Positions 6,666-16,653 of a stretch of 16,653 bases of DNA are shown one piece after another. A program made the translations under genes and the position numbers. Below the pieces are notes generated by a model. It ran no database searches, was not told where the DNA came from, and saw nothing but the letters and a program-made list of their open reading frames with translations. Position 1 is the first letter of the stretch, and each line of letters begins with the position of its first letter. The stretch is from Propionibacteriaceae bacterium (GTDB taxonomy: Bacteria; Actinomycetota; Actinomycetes; Propionibacteriales; Propionibacteriaceae), in assembly GCA_030544185.1 (NCBI GenBank), contig JAUNRO010000018.1, positions 1 to 16,653 of the forward strand, in the 5' to 3' direction.

Positions 6666-8081
6666 ATGGCGGGTGCACTGACCGAGGCCTTCTCGGAGCT
6701 GTGGCGATATCTGCGGGTCCTGACGGTGGACACCGTGCGGATGTTCGTGCGCCTTTTTCCCCAGTTGGTGGCGCTCCAGCTGATCGGCTGGCTGGGCTAC
6801 GGCGCTTCGCTGCGCATCGGGGCGTCCATCTCGTTTCGGCACCCGTGGCTGGCGCTCGGGGTGTTCTCCACCGGCTTCGTCTTCGTCCTCGGGGCGATGG
6901 TGCTGCAGTTGCGGCTGGTCGGTGCCGAACTCGGCATCCGGCAGCTGCTGCCCGAGGACGCCCCGAGCGATGACCGCGACGAGGGCATCGCGCGCCTGCT
7001 CGCGCTGACCCTGCTGCCCTTCCTCGGCATCTATGCCGCCTTCGGGTTCGTCCAGGAGCGTGCCGAGGAGCTGATGGTCAGTTCCCTGGTCCAGACCGGG
7101 GTCCTCAGCGACCGGACCCTGGCGGCTCAGCTTGCCCCGCAGACCGCCCGCGAGATCGGGATCGTGGTCGCGGTGATCGTGGGGGCTTACGTCGTACGCC
7201 GGCTCCTCGACCTGCTCCACGAGGCGACTGGCCGCCGGATCCTGGGCTTCCTGGCGGCGTTCGTCGAGGCCTTCTTCATGCTGAGCCTGTTGTTGACCGG
7301 CGGCCATCTGCTCACCTTCCTCCGTGACTGGGTGGTCGACCGGGCCCTGCGACAGTGGGTCGACACCTGGGTGGACGGTGTGGCCGCGGTGCTCGCGGTG
7401 ATCAAGGTCAACCTGCCGGCCATCATCACCGCGGTCGGCGGATTCCTCAGTGAGCACGCGATTCCGTTCCTGCTCGAGGTCATCGGGCAGCCGCTTGCCT
7501 GGCTGGCGGTCGCGGCCCTGGTCTATGGCTCGCACGTGCTCTCGATCGCCGACCTCTGGCGCAAGGGGGCACGGCCCGCCGATGCGGCGCGGGAGTTCAC
7601 TCGCATGCGGGGCACGGGGCCCCGCCGGCGCGGCTCGGCGACCCAGCGGCGGGCCTGGCTCGAATTCCAGGAGGTCTTCCTGGGCGATATCGACGACAAA
7701 TACGTCCCGACCTTCCAGTCGCTGCGGCTGGTGCTCAACGCCGGGTTGCTCTTCCTGTGCGCGTTCGTGGTGTTGCACCACGCCATTACCCGCGTCTCCG
7801 ATCTGTTCTCCAACCTGGTCACCCGCCTTGTCGGCGGTCACACGGTCGACTTCTGGTATACCTGGGACGTTCTCATCGACCTCTCCCGCCACCTGCCGTT
7901 CGAACCGCTGCGGGTGTGCCTGCTGGCGGTCGCCCTGCGAGAGTGCCTCACGTTCTTCCGGGCCCGTGCGGAGGCGGCGTCGGCCCAGCGGTACGCCGGG
8001 GTCGCTGCCCGCGACGGCAATGCCGCACCCGCACGGGCGGCCGGTGGCCCAGTGGCACCGGAGACGGCGGGTGGGGCATGA
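6666..8081 (+). CDS. Polytopic integral membrane protein of unknown function
   Basis: This 471-residue protein has about eight hydrophobic segments, near 30-48, 60-85, 110-129, 164-180, 192-215, 238-260, 265-292 and 355-378, with a weaker one near 412-430. A basic cytosol-like loop (298-332; RRRGSATQRRAW) lies between the later segments. The C-terminal 35 residues are Ala/Pro-rich and probably disordered. No transporter, protease or known domain motif was recognised. The start is ATG 6666, from the leaderless -10. Its TGA overlaps the ATG of the next gene (ATGA), so it is first in a co-translated three-gene operon. It is divergent from the AAA+/TPR operon across 61 bp. It could be the membrane core of the surrounding gene set; that role is inference. 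Confidence 0.8.
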   Translation: MAGALTEAFSELWRYLRVLTVDTVRMFVRLFPQLVALQLIGWLGYGASLRIGASISFRHPWLALGVFSTGFVFVLGAMVLQLRLVGAELGIRQLLPEDAPSDDRDEGIARLLALTLLPFLGIYAAFGFVQERAEELMVSSLVQTGVLSDRTLAAQLAPQTAREIGIVVAVIVGAYVVRRLLDLLHEATGRRILGFLAAFVEAFFMLSLLLTGGHLLTFLRDWVVDRALRQWVDTWVDGVAAVLAVIKVNLPAIITAVGGFLSEHAIPFLLEVIGQPLAWLAVAALVYGSHVLSIADLWRKGARPADAAREFTRMRGTGPRRRGSATQRRAWLEFQEVFLGDIDDKYVPTFQSLRLVLNAGLLFLCAFVVLHHAITRVSDLFSNLVTRLVGGHTVDFWYTWDVLIDLSRHLPFEPLRVCLLAVALRECLTFFRARAEAASAQRYAGVAARDGNAAPARAAGGPVAPETAGGA

Positions 8082-8686
8082 GACCCGTTAAGGCACGCAG
8101 GCTGACCCGGCGCAATATCGCGGCGGTGTTGGTCGCGCTCTTGGTGTTCTCGATCGCCGGACTGCTGGAGGGGCTGTTCCAGGCGCGCCTCGGCGAGGAG
8201 GCGTGGGAGACCCGGTTCGACAATATCGAGGCCGCTCTGGGCGAGAGCGTCGACCTCGACGGGGCCCGCGGGACCGTGGTGTCCTACGAGTCCGCCTATC
8301 GCTACTCCGATGTCTTCGATGAGCGGCAGGCCAACGGCATCTTCCTGCTCGTGACTCTGCGCGGGGAGTTCCCCAACCCGGGACGCAACGACATCGCGGA
8401 TGTCTTCGTGCACTATGCCGACGGCGTACGCACCAAGCCCGTGGCCGGCAACGCCCCCGCCGCCCCGTCCGGTTTCGCGGCGACCCGGGCGGTGGTGTTC
8501 GAGCTCGATCCCGAGCGGCTGGCGGGCGTGCGGGTGACGGTCAACCAATACGAGGCGACCTATCGCTATCGCACCCGGGCAGTGGTGGATCTCGGCATCG
8601 ACGAGACCCGCGCCGCTGAACTGCGGGCGGTTTCACCCGAGCACGTGGTCACGGTGGAACAGGAGAAGCTCGAGGTGCTGCGGTGA
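8078..8686 (+). CDS. Single-pass membrane protein with predicted extracytoplasmic domain
   Basis: This 202-residue protein has a basic start (MRPVKARRLTRRN), one hydrophobic helix (14-31) and an outside-facing remainder with alternating beta-like pattern. A segment LGESVDLDGARGTVVSYESAY (54-74) resembles LGEEVDVGSFTITF in the third exported protein of this cluster. This suggests a shared beta-sandwich fold, possibly of the DUF4352/telokin-like type; that assignment is tentative. It overlaps the preceding gene by 4 bp (ATGA) and the following gene by 4 bp (GTGA), so all three are translated together. No catalytic motif is visible. Confidence 0.8.
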   Translation: MRPVKARRLTRRNIAAVLVALLVFSIAGLLEGLFQARLGEEAWETRFDNIEAALGESVDLDGARGTVVSYESAYRYSDVFDERQANGIFLLVTLRGEFPNPGRNDIADVFVHYADGVRTKPVAGNAPAAPSGFAATRAVVFELDPERLAGVRVTVNQYEATYRYRTRAVVDLGIDETRAAELRAVSPEHVVTVEQEKLEVLR

Positions 8687-9192
8687 CACGGCGGGCGCTG
8701 CGCGCCTGGCTGGGCCTGTGGATCGTGGCGATGCTCGCCACGACCTATATCGCGGGCTGGGTCTATTACGCGACGATGCACCAGCGGGTGATCGGCCAGC
8801 AGCTGGCCCCGGGTGAGGGTGCCTTCAACAGCCACGGCGTCCACCTGCGGATCGTGTCGATCCACCAGTCGCGCGAGATCGCCGGGCAGTGGGACACCTA
8901 TCGGGCCGCCCCCGGCGCCACCTGGGTGATCGTCACCTTCGAGGGGACTCGGACCGCCGACGACTGGCTGTGCAATGCGGACCTGATCGGGCAACACGGG
9001 CAGCGGTGGGAATACACCACGAAGGTCTCCGGGCGCGAGCGCGCCTTCAGCTGCATGGACTTCGTCCCCGGGGAACCGACGCTCGGCGAAACGATCTTCG
9101 AGATCCCGGAGAGCGAGGCGAACCGGTTGATGGGCCTCAGCGCGTTCTATGAACGTGATCGCTTCTTCCGCCAGCTCATCCTGCGGCCCTGA
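8683..9192 (+). CDS. Single-pass membrane protein with predicted extracytoplasmic domain and a cysteine pair
   Basis: This 169-residue protein has a short basic N-terminus (MTRRALRAW), one hydrophobic helix (8-29) and an exported domain from about 33 on. It includes VHLRIVSIHQS (53-63), WVIVTFEGTR (81-90), and Cys97 and Cys124, which could form a disulfide outside the cell. The layout parallels the proteins before and after it, and GVHLRIVSI followed by a WVIVTF strand resembles DUF4352-like domains; that resemblance is weak. The GTG start at 8683 overlaps the preceding stop as GTGA. It is the last gene of the operon beginning at 6666; the next gene has its own promoter 8 bp downstream. Function is unknown. 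Confidence 0.8.
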   Translation: MTRRALRAWLGLWIVAMLATTYIAGWVYYATMHQRVIGQQLAPGEGAFNSHGVHLRIVSIHQSREIAGQWDTYRAAPGATWVIVTFEGTRTADDWLCNADLIGQHGQRWEYTTKVSGRERAFSCMDFVPGEPTLGETIFEIPESEANRLMGLSAFYERDRFFRQLILRP

Positions 9193-9200
9193 GCCCGGCT

Positions 9201-9206
9201 TAGACT
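9201..9206 (+). promoter_or_regulatory. -10 element TAGACT of a leaderless exported-protein gene
   Basis: TAGACT is followed by CCCGCC (6 nt) and ATG 9213, with no Shine-Dalgarno. The arrangement closely matches the kinase and recF promoters in this window. Confidence 0.6.
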
Positions 9207-9212
9207 CCCGCC

Positions 9213-9905
9213 ATGACCACCCCGCTCGGCCCGGCGTACGCCAATCCCCCCGGGATCCGCATCGATCCCGAGCGGCTCGACCCAGGCTGGCGCGGGCCGC
9301 AGCCACCGCGGGCGAGTGGGAGCACGATCCTGCTCGCGGTGCTCGCCGTGGCCGTGCTGGTGCTGGGCACGATCTGGGCGGGCGGTGGCTTCGCGGAACG
9401 AACGGATCAGGTGCAGGCCTATCCACTGGGCGAGGAGGTCGACGTCGGCTCCTTCACGATCACCTTCACCCACGTCGAGGTCAGCTTCCAGGAGGCCGAG
9501 GAGATCGGCACCAAGCCGGAGCGCTGGTCGATCCGGGCCCACGGGACCGCGACGAACACCACGGGTGCGCCGTTGGTCCTCTATAAGCCCGGGTATGTCG
9601 GGCTGGCCAACGGTTTCACGATTTCCGGATATGACCTTTATCCCCAGCTGCGCACCGAGACCGGGGAGTGGAAGAACACCCGCGGACTGAGCCTGGAGGC
9701 GGGATTGCCCGACGTCCCGGTGATCTTGTCCGGTGAGCTGCCCGGGGCGTGGGAGCCGACCGGTCACATCTTCGTCGGGGTGCGGCTGCAGAGCTATGCG
9801 GCCCACGAGATCAACCAGGGCCTGACGAGCGAACGCTGGAGCAATGCCCCGGCCGGGGTGGCCGGGTTCTGGGCCCCGGTCCGGATCCTGCCGCCCGGTT
9901 CGTGA
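9213..9905 (+). CDS. Single-pass membrane protein with long cytosolic N-terminus and extracytoplasmic domain
   Basis: This 230-residue protein has a proline-rich N-terminus of about 37 residues, one hydrophobic helix (38-55) and an exported C-terminal domain (about 62-230). LGEEVDVGSFTITFTHVEVSF (72-92) marks the start of a likely beta-sandwich, similar to LGESVDL in the protein at 8078-8686. RWSIRAHGTATNTTGAPLVLY (104-124) looks like the following strand pair. No enzyme motif is seen. It has its own leaderless promoter, yet sits only 20 bp after the preceding gene, so it can be expressed both with and separately from the operon. It converges with the Hsp70-like gene with only 10 bp between their stops. 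Confidence 0.8.
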   Translation: MTTPLGPAYANPPGIRIDPERLDPGWRGPQPPRASGSTILLAVLAVAVLVLGTIWAGGGFAERTDQVQAYPLGEEVDVGSFTITFTHVEVSFQEAEEIGTKPERWSIRAHGTATNTTGAPLVLYKPGYVGLANGFTISGYDLYPQLRTETGEWKNTRGLSLEAGLPDVPVILSGELPGAWEPTGHIFVGVRLQSYAAHEINQGLTSERWSNAPAGVAGFWAPVRILPPGS

Positions 9906-9915
9906 CCTTGTCGGC

Positions 9916-11034
9916 TCAGAACGGCCAATAGACGAACAGCAGCTCCGCCAGCACGAGCACCACGAGGATCAGCACCAGCAGGGGCACCAGCGGCAGCCGG
10001 CGCGATCCCTTGACCGGGGCGGCGTGATTCACGCGTGGGACCGGCGGCGGTGGCGGCGGCGGGGGTGGTGCCGGCGCCGGCTGCGGGGGCACCGCGTGCA
10101 GGGAATGGTCGTAGTGCAGGGCACCGGGGGCGAGCACCCACGACGGCAGCTCCGCCGGGGTCCGCCGGAGCAGATCCGAGACCCGCTCGCTGAGGCCTTC
10201 GGGCAGCGCCTCGCCGGTCAGCAGGACCTCGTCGAGCAGCTCGCGGTTCACCCCCGGCTGGGTGAGCACCTCCTCCACCAACCCCGGCAGCACGTCATCG
10301 GCCGCCGCGTCATCGGGCGCGCTGGTCGTGGCCAGGACCAGGAACAGGTTGCCCATCCGGGCGATCGCCGAGGCGGTGTTCCGGTCGGCATCGAGCATCA
10401 GCAACCGGCCGCCCTCGCCGCCGAGACCGCGGTAGGCCGCCGCGACCGCGATCGGCTCCGGCACCGGGATGATGCCGATCCCCGCCAGCGAGGCGGCCCG
10501 GCGCAGGTCCAGCACCTGTTCGGCGCTCCAGCCGTCGGGGTGGGTGACCAGCGTCCGTTCCGGTGGGGTGCCGGTCTCGGCGACGGCTCGTTCGTACGCC
10601 GCGGCGAGCAGCGCGGAGACGAGGGGAATCGGGTCCGGTCCGCCGTCGGCCGGGGCAGCGAGCAGGGCGTACGGATCGAGGACCAAACCGGCCGGCGCGA
10701 TCCCGGCCCGGTCCAGGGCCTCCACCCCGACCAGGGTCACCGAGCCGTCGGACCACACCGCCGAGGGCATGCCCTCCGTGCGGATCACCTGCGGATCGGG
10801 GGCGGCCGCCTCCGCCAGGACCGGGCCGTCGGCCGCGGGTTCGGTGGCAGGGGGCGCGGCGGGGTGCGCCTCCTCCGCCGGTGCGTCGGCACGACGATCG
10901 TCGGCATCCGCCGGTGGCTTTGGGTCGCCCGGGCCCAGCCGGATGAGCTCCGGTGCACCGGTTTTCGGGCCGAGGGGTGCGCGGGCCGCCCAGGTCCGCG
11001 CGGGACAGACGGCGATGGCGAGAATCCAGCTCAC
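9916..11034 (-). CDS. Tail-anchored, degenerate Hsp70/actin-like protein
   Basis: This 372-residue protein shows the Hsp70/actin fold pattern. MPSAVWSDGSVTLVGVEALDRA (89-110) resembles the PS-V...VG-A strand of Hsp70. ERTLVTHPDGWSAEQVLDLRRAA with IIPVPEPIAVAAAY (159-201) resembles the THP-W and EP-AAA-Y region of actinobacterial Hsp70-like proteins. The nucleotide motifs are degenerate: the N-terminal phosphate loop (DLGTT type) is LAIAVCPART, the second (GGGT type) is MLDADRNTAS (213-222), and the adenosine motif is LLTGEALPEG (271-280). ATP hydrolysis is therefore doubtful. A low-complexity Ala/Pro/acidic insert (35-85) is present. The C-terminus has nine prolines (323-331), a basic patch and one membrane helix (348-368). 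GTG 11034 is chosen for VSWILAIAV and a GGGGAGG site at 11046-11052. It somewhat recalls type VII-secretion-associated Rv3446c-like proteins, but no ESX genes are visible. Confidence 0.8.
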   Translation of the reverse strand: MSWILAIAVCPARTWAARAPLGPKTGAPELIRLGPGDPKPPADADDRRADAPAEEAHPAAPPATEPAADGPVLAEAAAPDPQVIRTEGMPSAVWSDGSVTLVGVEALDRAGIAPAGLVLDPYALLAAPADGGPDPIPLVSALLAAAYERAVAETGTPPERTLVTHPDGWSAEQVLDLRRAASLAGIGIIPVPEPIAVAAAYRGLGGEGGRLLMLDADRNTASAIARMGNLFLVLATTSAPDDAAADDVLPGLVEEVLTQPGVNRELLDEVLLTGEALPEGLSERVSDLLRRTPAELPSWVLAPGALHYDHSLHAVPPQPAPAPPPPPPPPPVPRVNHAAPVKGSRRLPLVPLLVLILVVLVLAELLFVYWPF

Positions 11035-13462
<2,428 letters not shown>

Positions 13463-13517
13463 CGCCAGCGGCGACCACCCACCCCGCCACCTTCCCGCTC
13501 GACCCAGTTAGGCAGGC

Positions 13518-16202
13518 ATGACCGACACGCCGGACGAACCGATGAATGACAACGAGTCCACCGTGGACGAGATCGTTCCTCCCCAGAAGGGCACCACCGA
13601 ACCCGTCGACCTCCAGGTCGAGGTCCAACGGTCCTATCTGGACTATGCGATGAGCGTGATCGTCGGCCGGGCGCTGCCCGATGTGCGTGACGGGCTCAAG
13701 CCCGTGCACCGCCGGGTGCTCTATGCGATGTATGACGGGGGCTATCGCCCCGACCGCGGCTGGAACAAGTGCTCCCGCGTCGTCGGTGAGGTGATGGGGC
13801 TTTATCACCCCCACGGTGACTCGGCGATCTATGACACGTTGGTGCGGCTCGCGCAGCCGTGGGTGATGCGCCACCCGCTGGTCTCGGGGCAGGGCAACTT
13901 CGGCTCCCCGGGCGACGACCCGGCGGCGGCCATGCGCTACACCGAATGCAAGATGGCGCCGCTGGCCATGGAGATGGTCCGCGACATCGACGAGGACACC
14001 GTCGACTTCAAGCCGAACTATGACAACCGCGAGTCCGAGCCGACGGTGCTGCCAGCGCGGTTCCCGAACCTGTTGGTGAACGGTTCGACCGGCATCGCGG
14101 TCGGCATGGCCACCAACATCCCGACCCACAACCTCCGCGAGGTCGCCGAGGCCGTGCAGTGGTCGCTCGGGCACCCCGAGGCGAGCAGCGAGGAACTGCT
14201 CGAGGCGGCGCTGCAGCGGGTCAAGGGTCCCGACTTCCCCAACGGCGCGCTCATCGTCGGCCGGGACGGGATCGAGCAGGCATATCGCACGGGCCGCGGC
14301 TCGGTCACCATGCGCGCGGTGATCGATATCGAGGAGGACTCCTCGGGGCGGACCCAGCTGGTGATCACCGAGCTGCCGCACATGTGCAACCCGGACCGGT
14401 TGGCGGAGAAGATCGCCGAGCTCGTGAACGCGGGGCGGCTCGGCGGGATCGCCGACATCAAGGACGACACCTCTGCCCGCACCGGGCAGCGGCTCGTCGT
14501 GGTGCTCAAGCGCGACGCGCAGCCGCGGGTGGTGATGAACAACCTCTACAAGCACACGCAGCTGCAGGACACCTTCGGCTGCAACATGCTCGCCCTGGTC
14601 GACGACGTGCCGCGGACGCTGCGGCTGGATCAATTCATCTCCTACTGGATCACTCATCAGCTCAACGTCATCCGGCGGCGGACCCAGTTCCGGCTCAACA
14701 AGGCCGAGGAGCAGGCGCACATCTATCGCGGCCTGGTCAAGGCGCTCGACGCGCTCGATGAGGTCATCGCCCTCATCCGCCGCTCGGCATCGACCGAGGA
14801 GGCCCGCGAGGGCCTGAAGCGGTTGCTCGACATCGACGATGTCCAGGCGACCGCGATCCTCGACATGCAGCTGCGGCGCCTGGCGGCCCTGGAGCGGCAG
14901 AAGATCATCGACACGCTGGCCGAGATCGAGCTGCGGATCGCCGACCTGAAGGACATTCTGGCCAGCGATGAGCGCCAGCGCACGATCATCGGCGATGAGC
15001 TCGCGGAGATCGTGGACAAGTACGGCGACGATCGGCGGACCCGGATCGTGTCGGCCGATGGCGACATGTCCGATGAGGACTTCATCCCCGACCTCGACGT
15101 GGTGGTCACGATCACCCAGGGCGGCTATGCCAAGCGGACGCGCACCGAGCAATACCGGCTGCAGAAGCGCGGTGGCAAGGGCGTACGCGGGGCTTCGCTG
15201 CGCGCCGACGACGAGGTCGCCCACCTGTTCGCGACCACCAACCATCACTGGGTGCTGTTCTTCACCAATATGGGCCGGGTCTATCGGGCCAAGGTGTGGC
15301 AGCTGCCCGAGGCCGGACGCGATGCCCGGGGCTCGCACGTGGCGGGGCTGTTGTCGTTCCTGCCCGATGAGCGGATCGCGCAGGTGCTCACCCTGCGCGG
15401 CTATGACGACGAGCCTTATCTCCTGCTGGCGACGAAGCACGGACTGGTCAAGAAGACCGACCTGTCGGCGTACGATTCGCCCCGGCAGGCCGGTGTGATT
15501 GCGATCAATTTCCGTGACGACGACGACCAGCTGATCGGAGCCGGTCTGTGCGGGCCCGCGGACGATGTGCTGCTGCTGTCGCGCAAGGGGCAGGCGATCC
15601 GGTTCTCCGCCGACGACTCGCAGCTGCGGCCGATGGGTCGCGCGACCTCGGGCGTGACCGGCATGAAATTCCGTGCCGGCGATGAGTTGTTGTCGATGGC
15701 GATCATCGACTCCGATCTGCCGGAGGACGATCGCTTCGTGTTCACGGTGACCGCTGAGGGGTTCGCCAAGCGGACGCGGGTGAGCGAATATCGCGAGCAG
15801 GGCCGAGGCGGTCTCGGGATCAAGGCCATGCGCCTCAACGACGAGCGCGGCCAGCTCGTGGGCGGGCTCGTGGTGCAGGAGTCCGATGAGGTCATCGCGA
15901 TCAAGCACAGCGGCCAGATCACCCGCAGCGGTGTGTCCGAGGTGCCCGTGAAGGGGCGGGACACGATGGGCGTGAAGTTCGTGGGTGTGCGCGGGGATGA
16001 CCTGGTCTCCCTCATCGCCCTGAACCCTGAGAATTCCGTGGTCGCCGACGAGAACGGAACGTCGGAATCGACCGAGGAGGCATCGGCCGGGCATGATGGA
16101 TCGTCAGCCGATCCCTCCGGTGACATGAGCGAGGTCTCCGCGGAGGACGCGGACGCCATCGACGACAGTGCCGCTGAGGCGGAGGAGGACAACCGTGAGT
16201 GA
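13518..16202 (+). CDS. gyrA: DNA gyrase subunit A
   Basis: GyrA is the DNA-breaking and rejoining subunit of gyrase. The 894-residue protein has the conserved opening [20 protein letters not shown] (40-59). The catalytic Tyr141 is in [11 protein letters not shown]. The quinolone-resistance region is [14 protein letters not shown] (97-110), with Ser102 and Asp106 matching E. coli Ser83 and Asp87, the susceptible residues. The C-terminal beta-pinwheel has a GyrA-box-like [10 protein letters not shown] and a later [10 protein letters not shown]. An acidic, disordered tail (about 845-894) closes the protein. The ATG at 13518 (MTDTPDE) has only a weak AGGCAGG site. gyrA lies 55 bp after gyrB with no terminator, so they probably share a transcript. 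Its last 8 bp overlap the start of the next gene. Confidence 0.98.
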   Translation: MTDTPDEPMNDNESTVDEIVPPQKGTTEPVDLQVEVQRSYLDYAMSVIVGRALPDVRDGLKPVHRRVLYAMYDGGYRPDRGWNKCSRVVGEVMGLYHPHGDSAIYDTLVRLAQPWVMRHPLVSGQGNFGSPGDDPAAAMRYTECKMAPLAMEMVRDIDEDTVDFKPNYDNRESEPTVLPARFPNLLVNGSTGIAVGMATNIPTHNLREVAEAVQWSLGHPEASSEELLEAALQRVKGPDFPNGALIVGRDGIEQAYRTGRGSVTMRAVIDIEEDSSGRTQLVITELPHMCNPDRLAEKIAELVNAGRLGGIADIKDDTSARTGQRLVVVLKRDAQPRVVMNNLYKHTQLQDTFGCNMLALVDDVPRTLRLDQFISYWITHQLNVIRRRTQFRLNKAEEQAHIYRGLVKALDALDEVIALIRRSASTEEAREGLKRLLDIDDVQATAILDMQLRRLAALERQKIIDTLAEIELRIADLKDILASDERQRTIIGDELAEIVDKYGDDRRTRIVSADGDMSDEDFIPDLDVVVTITQGGYAKRTRTEQYRLQKRGGKGVRGASLRADDEVAHLFATTNHHWVLFFTNMGRVYRAKVWQLPEAGRDARGSHVAGLLSFLPDERIAQVLTLRGYDDEPYLLLATKHGLVKKTDLSAYDSPRQAGVIAINFRDDDDQLIGAGLCGPADDVLLLSRKGQAIRFSADDSQLRPMGRATSGVTGMKFRAGDELLSMAIIDSDLPEDDRFVFTVTAEGFAKRTRVSEYREQGRGGLGIKAMRLNDERGQLVGGLVVQESDEVIAIKHSGQITRSGVSEVPVKGRDTMGVKFVGVRGDDLVSLIALNPENSVVADENGTSESTEEASAGHDGSSADPSGDMSEVSAEDADAIDDSAAEAEEDNRE

Positions 16203-16653
16203 TCCGAAGAACCCCGGCACGACCCCGCCGGGTGTGGAGCCGGACGCGACCACGATTCGTCCCCCGCTGGGCGGGGCCAGCCCGATGGACAGGGGACCGC
16301 AGGGCGGCAACCGGGCCGACCGCGTGCGAGAGTGGGTGAAGCGGCGGGGCACTCAGTCCGGTGGCCCTGGTGGGCCCGACGCCCCGGCACCGGCCGGTCA
16401 GCAGGCTCCTGCCGGGACGCCGCCGCGTGCGGGTGGGCCCGGTGGTCTGCAGAGCCCGGCCGGCGGACCCGAGGGGCCGATGCGCTCCGCCCCTTCGGCG
16501 AATCCCCCTGCCTCGCCCGCGCCGAGCCCTGCTTCGGCGGCGTCCGCCGCGAACCCCACGCCCGGGCAGCAGCTCTATCGCCCGGCCGCCGACACCACCC
16601 CCCAGCCGGCCGTGGACGCCGAGACCACCCGGGTGACCCCCGTGGCCGGTGGT
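16195..16653 (+). CDS. N-terminal part of a proline-rich protein, probably DUF3566 family (truncated by window end)
   Basis: An open frame begins at GTG 16195, 8 bp inside gyrA, after the strong site GGAGGAGGA at 16181-16189. It runs without a stop to the window end (153 codons). The visible part is a Pro/Ala/Gly-rich, disordered region beginning [16 protein letters not shown], with a basic stretch [13 protein letters not shown] (40-52). In actinobacteria the gene directly after gyrA is usually a DUF3566 membrane protein with such an N-terminus and two C-terminal helices. That domain would lie outside the window, so the family call rests on position and composition only. Overlap with gyrA indicates translational coupling. 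Confidence 0.7.
   Translation, partial: MSDPKNPGTTPPGVEPDATTIRPPLGGASPMDRGPQGGNRADRVREWVKRRGTQSGGPGGPDAPAPAGQQAPAGTPPRAGGPGGLQSPAGGPEGPMRSAPSANPPASPAPSPASAASAANPTPGQQLYRPAADTTPQPAVDAETTRVTPVAGG

Noticed and set aside
9916..11034. Type VII secretion locus suggested by the Hsp70-like, tail-anchored protein
   Set aside because: No EccC-type ATPase, WXG100 protein, mycosin or EccD-like protein is present in the window. The resemblance is limited to one protein.

Overview
The window is GC-rich with mostly G/C third codon positions, GTG starts, 4-bp start/stop overlaps and many leaderless promoters. It carries recF, a DUF721/dciA gene, gyrB, gyrA and the beginning of a proline-rich gene after gyrA. 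This is the origin-proximal replication cluster of a high-GC actinobacterium. Membership of a Propionibacteriaceae-like lineage is possible, but that is only an impression.

Layout. Bases 1-284 have no convincing gene; they hold a strong hairpin at the left edge and two small perfect palindromes. Bases 285-494 encode a 69-residue peptide with a hydrophobic N-terminus and two cysteines. It is followed by a two-component pair, a histidine kinase (577-1749) and a NarL/LuxR-type response regulator (1742-2479). recF (2516-3661) and dciA (3658-4254) come next and overlap by 4 bp.

In well-studied actinobacteria gyrB follows the DUF721 gene closely. Here about 7.1 kb separates them and is filled by a compact membrane-associated gene set. 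On the minus strand, an AAA+ ATPase with a TPR-like N-terminus (6604-5330) overlaps by 4 bp a TPR membrane protein (5333-4245). On the plus strand, divergent from the same 36-bp promoter region, a polytopic membrane protein (6666-8081) is followed by two single-pass exported proteins (8078-8686 and 8683-9192) and a third under its own promoter (9213-9905). Converging on these is a tail-anchored, degenerate Hsp70/actin-like protein (11034-9916). Then come gyrB (11360-13462), gyrA (13518-16202) and the start of a proline-rich protein, presumably of the DUF3566 family (16195 onward).

How the genes may work together. RecF, DciA and DNA gyrase are the standard repair, helicase-loading and supercoiling functions near oriC. 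The inserted set combines an ATP-driven AAA+ ring, TPR scaffolds, an Hsp70-like fold, a polytopic membrane protein and three proteins facing outside. I infer an envelope-associated chaperone or remodelling machine. I do not recognise it as a named system, and it is the most interesting part of the window. The peptide and two-component genes could be a peptide-sensing or self-regulating unit.

Four starts share the -10 sequence TAGACT and two more use close variants. Five of the six lie 6-7 nt before the start codon, which indicates leaderless mRNAs.
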